Assembly (NCBI GenBank): GCA_963930645.1
Contig: OZ005662.1
Coordinates: forward strand, 97,820,436 to 97,884,435
Source: Salticus scenicus
Lineage: Eukaryota > Arthropoda > Arachnida > Araneae > Salticidae
Direction of reading: 5' to 3'
Length of the DNA: 64,000 bases
Shown in pieces: positions 62,636 to 64,000 of this stretch. The position numbers were made by a program, and so were the translations under genes. A model generated the notes under the pieces. That model was not told where the DNA came from and made no database searches. It saw only the letters and a list, made by a program, of their open reading frames with translations. Positions within the stretch are counted from its first letter, which is position 1. Each line of letters opens with the position of its first letter.

Positions 62636-63828
62636 TTTAAAAAATGTCTTAAAACATAAAAAAAAGTGAATATTTTCCAGTCCCTTCAGTTAACACCGCA
62701 AGGTTTCCGGGACTGGGAAAGAAAAAAGACTAGTGCAAATATATGTATAAGATTTTTGGAAAAAACTGAAGTTGACAGCACACAAATAATTGCAAACTGT
62801 CTGAAATCATAAGAAAAATGATGGATTTTTTCAAGCCCCTTCATTTAAAATCAAATGGATTCAAGAAATAACAAGAAAATGAGTAGCACAAAAGGAGATG
62901 TAACTTTTATGGACAAAATTGAGGTGACCAGTAAGAAAAAAAAAAAGTTTTAAGTCCTAAAGACAACGGAGGAGGACTTTTGCAAGCCCCTTCAGTTAAC
63001 GCCGCAAGGTTTCCGGGACTGACAAAGAAAAAAGTGAGTGCCAATATGCATATAATATTTATGATAAAATTTGAAGGGAATATAATCGAATGTATTAAAA
63101 ATGTTTCAAATAATAAAGAAATGTGTACGTATTTATCTGTACCTTCAGTTAACACTGTAAGTCTGAGAAAGCAAAATGTTAATGCCAAAGAAAATAAAAG
63201 ATTAAAGGGAAAAAGCTGAAATGCATGAAATCGAAAGTTTTCAAAATATCTCAAAAAGGGAAGTAGGATTTTTACCAACGACTATAGTTAAAATTCATGG
63301 TTTCCGAAAATAAGAACGAAGTATGTACTGCTAAAAAATATAAGAATGCTTGACAAAATTGAGGTAAATGGTGATCGAATGATCTTAAGTCTTACGGTAG
63401 ACTGTAAGTGTTTTTTGCCAGTCCCTTCAGTTAACACCGCAAGGTTTCCGGGACTGACAAAAATGTTACTACCAAAGTAGATGTGTTATTTCTGGACAAA
63501 ACTAAAGTGAGAAGCACACAAAAGTTTTCAGATTGTCCGAAATCATAAAAGAAATCGTGGATCTCTGCCAGTCCCTCCAGTTAACACCGCAAGGTTTCCG
63601 GGACTGACAAAGAAAAATGTCAGTGCAAATGTTGATGTAAGATTTCCGGAAAAACTGAAGTGAAGTGAACAGCACATAAATTTTGCAAAATGTCTGAAAT
63701 TATAAAAAACAATAGATGTAATTTTACTACCACCTTCACTTAAATTCGTCTGGATTCTAGAAACAAGAAAGAAAGTACTGCAAGAGGAAAGCTACATTTT
63801 TGGAGAAGACTGACGTAAATGCTAAAGA

Positions 63829-63916
63829 AATGATTTTAAAGAAGTTTTAGCTCTTAAAGGAAATGGTAGAGAATTTTTGCCAGTCCCTTCAGTTAACACC
63901 ACAATGTTTCCGGGAC
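63829..63916 (+). repeat. Short direct repeat, copy 1 (88 bp)
   Basis: Runs from AATGATTTTAAAG through the beta tail of m8 to the m9 head (CACAATGTTTCCGGGAC). A second copy follows at once. Confidence 0.85.
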
Positions 63917-64000
63917 AATGATTTTAAAGAAATTTCAGGTCTTAAATGAAATGGTAGAGAATTTTTGCCAGTCCCTTCAGTTAACACCGCAATGTTTCCG
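63917..64000 (+). repeat. Short direct repeat, copy 2 (84 bp seen, cut by window end)
   Basis: Repeats the segment at 63829-63916. It differs from copy 1 at several positions (TTTCAGGTCTTAAATG against TTTTAGCTCTTAAAGG) and matches the m8 tail of ordinary units more closely, so it looks like an out-of-register exchange rather than simple slippage. Confidence 0.82.

Larger units (their letters stand above)
1..64000. repeat. Satellite array with higher-order repeats, spanning the whole window
   Basis: The whole window is tandem repeat. A head motif (CAGTCCC, then GTTAAC, ACCGCAAGG and TTTCCGGGACTG) recurs about every 153 bp, each copy followed by an A-rich tail. Twelve distinguishable monomers form a repeat of about 1837 bp that recurs in the same orientation from end to end, with variants missing or gaining whole monomers. 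The + strand is purine-rich. No stretch over 300 bp falls outside the repeat, so no unique flank and no gene is present. Satellite arrays of this kind are known from eukaryotic centromeres and heterochromatin. The family and the species are not recognised. Confidence 0.98.
62636..64000 (+). repeat. HOR unit 33: truncated by the window end (1365 bp seen)
   Basis: m1 to m9 head, first haplotype class with the GTGAATATTTTCC lead. From about 63799 it departs from all other units (TTTTTGGAGAAGACTGACG, TTTTAGCTCTTAAAGG) and then repeats an 88-bp segment. Confidence 0.93.

Noticed and set aside
1..64000. CRISPR-like alternation of a conserved box and variable segments
   Set aside because: The box recurs every 140-180 bp, the intervening segments are related to each other and recur every HOR, and there are no cas genes. 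Spacers in a true array would be short and unique.
1..64000. rDNA spacer repeats
   Set aside because: Long tandem subrepeats occur in intergenic rDNA spacers, but no 18S, 5.8S, 28S or 5S sequence appears in 64 kb.
1..64000. Transposable element tandem array
   Set aside because: No reverse transcriptase, transposase or other element domain is visible, and no terminal repeats or target-site duplications are seen at unit edges.

Overview
The window is one uninterrupted array of A+T-rich satellite DNA. I found no protein-coding gene, rRNA, tRNA, transposon or CRISPR array. The longest open frames are about 140 codons. They recur once per repeat unit on both strands and show nothing beyond the repetition itself. 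Tens of kilobases of tandem repeat with nested periodicity point to a eukaryotic chromosome, most plausibly centromeric, pericentromeric or other heterochromatin. Nothing in the sequence names the species, and I do not recognise the satellite family.

There are four nested levels. (1) A monomer of about 153 bp has a conserved head and a variable A-rich tail. The head runs from CAGTCCC through CTTCAGTTAACACCGCAAGG to TTTCCGGGACTG. (2) The tails and decayed heads fall into classes that suggest a three-monomer register of about 460 bp. (3) Twelve monomers form a higher-order repeat (HOR) of 1837-1841 bp. Variants have whole monomers gained or lost: 10-mer (1560 bp), 11-mers (1687 and 1690 bp), 15-mers (2291 and 2307-2309 bp) and one 16-mer (2463 bp). 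(4) HOR units are themselves duplicated in blocks, most clearly a 6453-bp block (12+15+15 monomers) present twice in tandem at 43137-49589 and 49590-56042.

Layout by unit, with phase set at the A-rich stretch before monomer 1 (m1). 1-1560: mosaic 10-mer. 1561-7072: three 12-mers. 7073-10452: two near-identical 11-mers lacking m4. 10453-14131: two 12-mers. 14132-43136: interleaved 12-, 15- and 11-mers with long-range duplications. 43137-56042: the duplicated 6453-bp block. 56043-60796: two irregular units with less homogenised sequence and a 26-A run. 60797-64000: one 12-mer and a truncated unit that ends in an 88-bp internal duplication.

The variants fit unequal exchange in register. Junctions lie in shared motifs such as TGTGGATCTTTG or the conserved head, and the 15-mers look like a 12-mer left part (m1-m9) joined to the right part of an m4-less 11-mer (m7-m12). 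The head carries a 7-bp dyad around a 24-nt spacer that holds a small ACC-GCAA-GGT hairpin. Monomer 10 has lost that dyad and has a different, inner one. These dyads are the best candidates for functional sequence here, such as protein binding or non-B DNA at a centromere, but that is inference.
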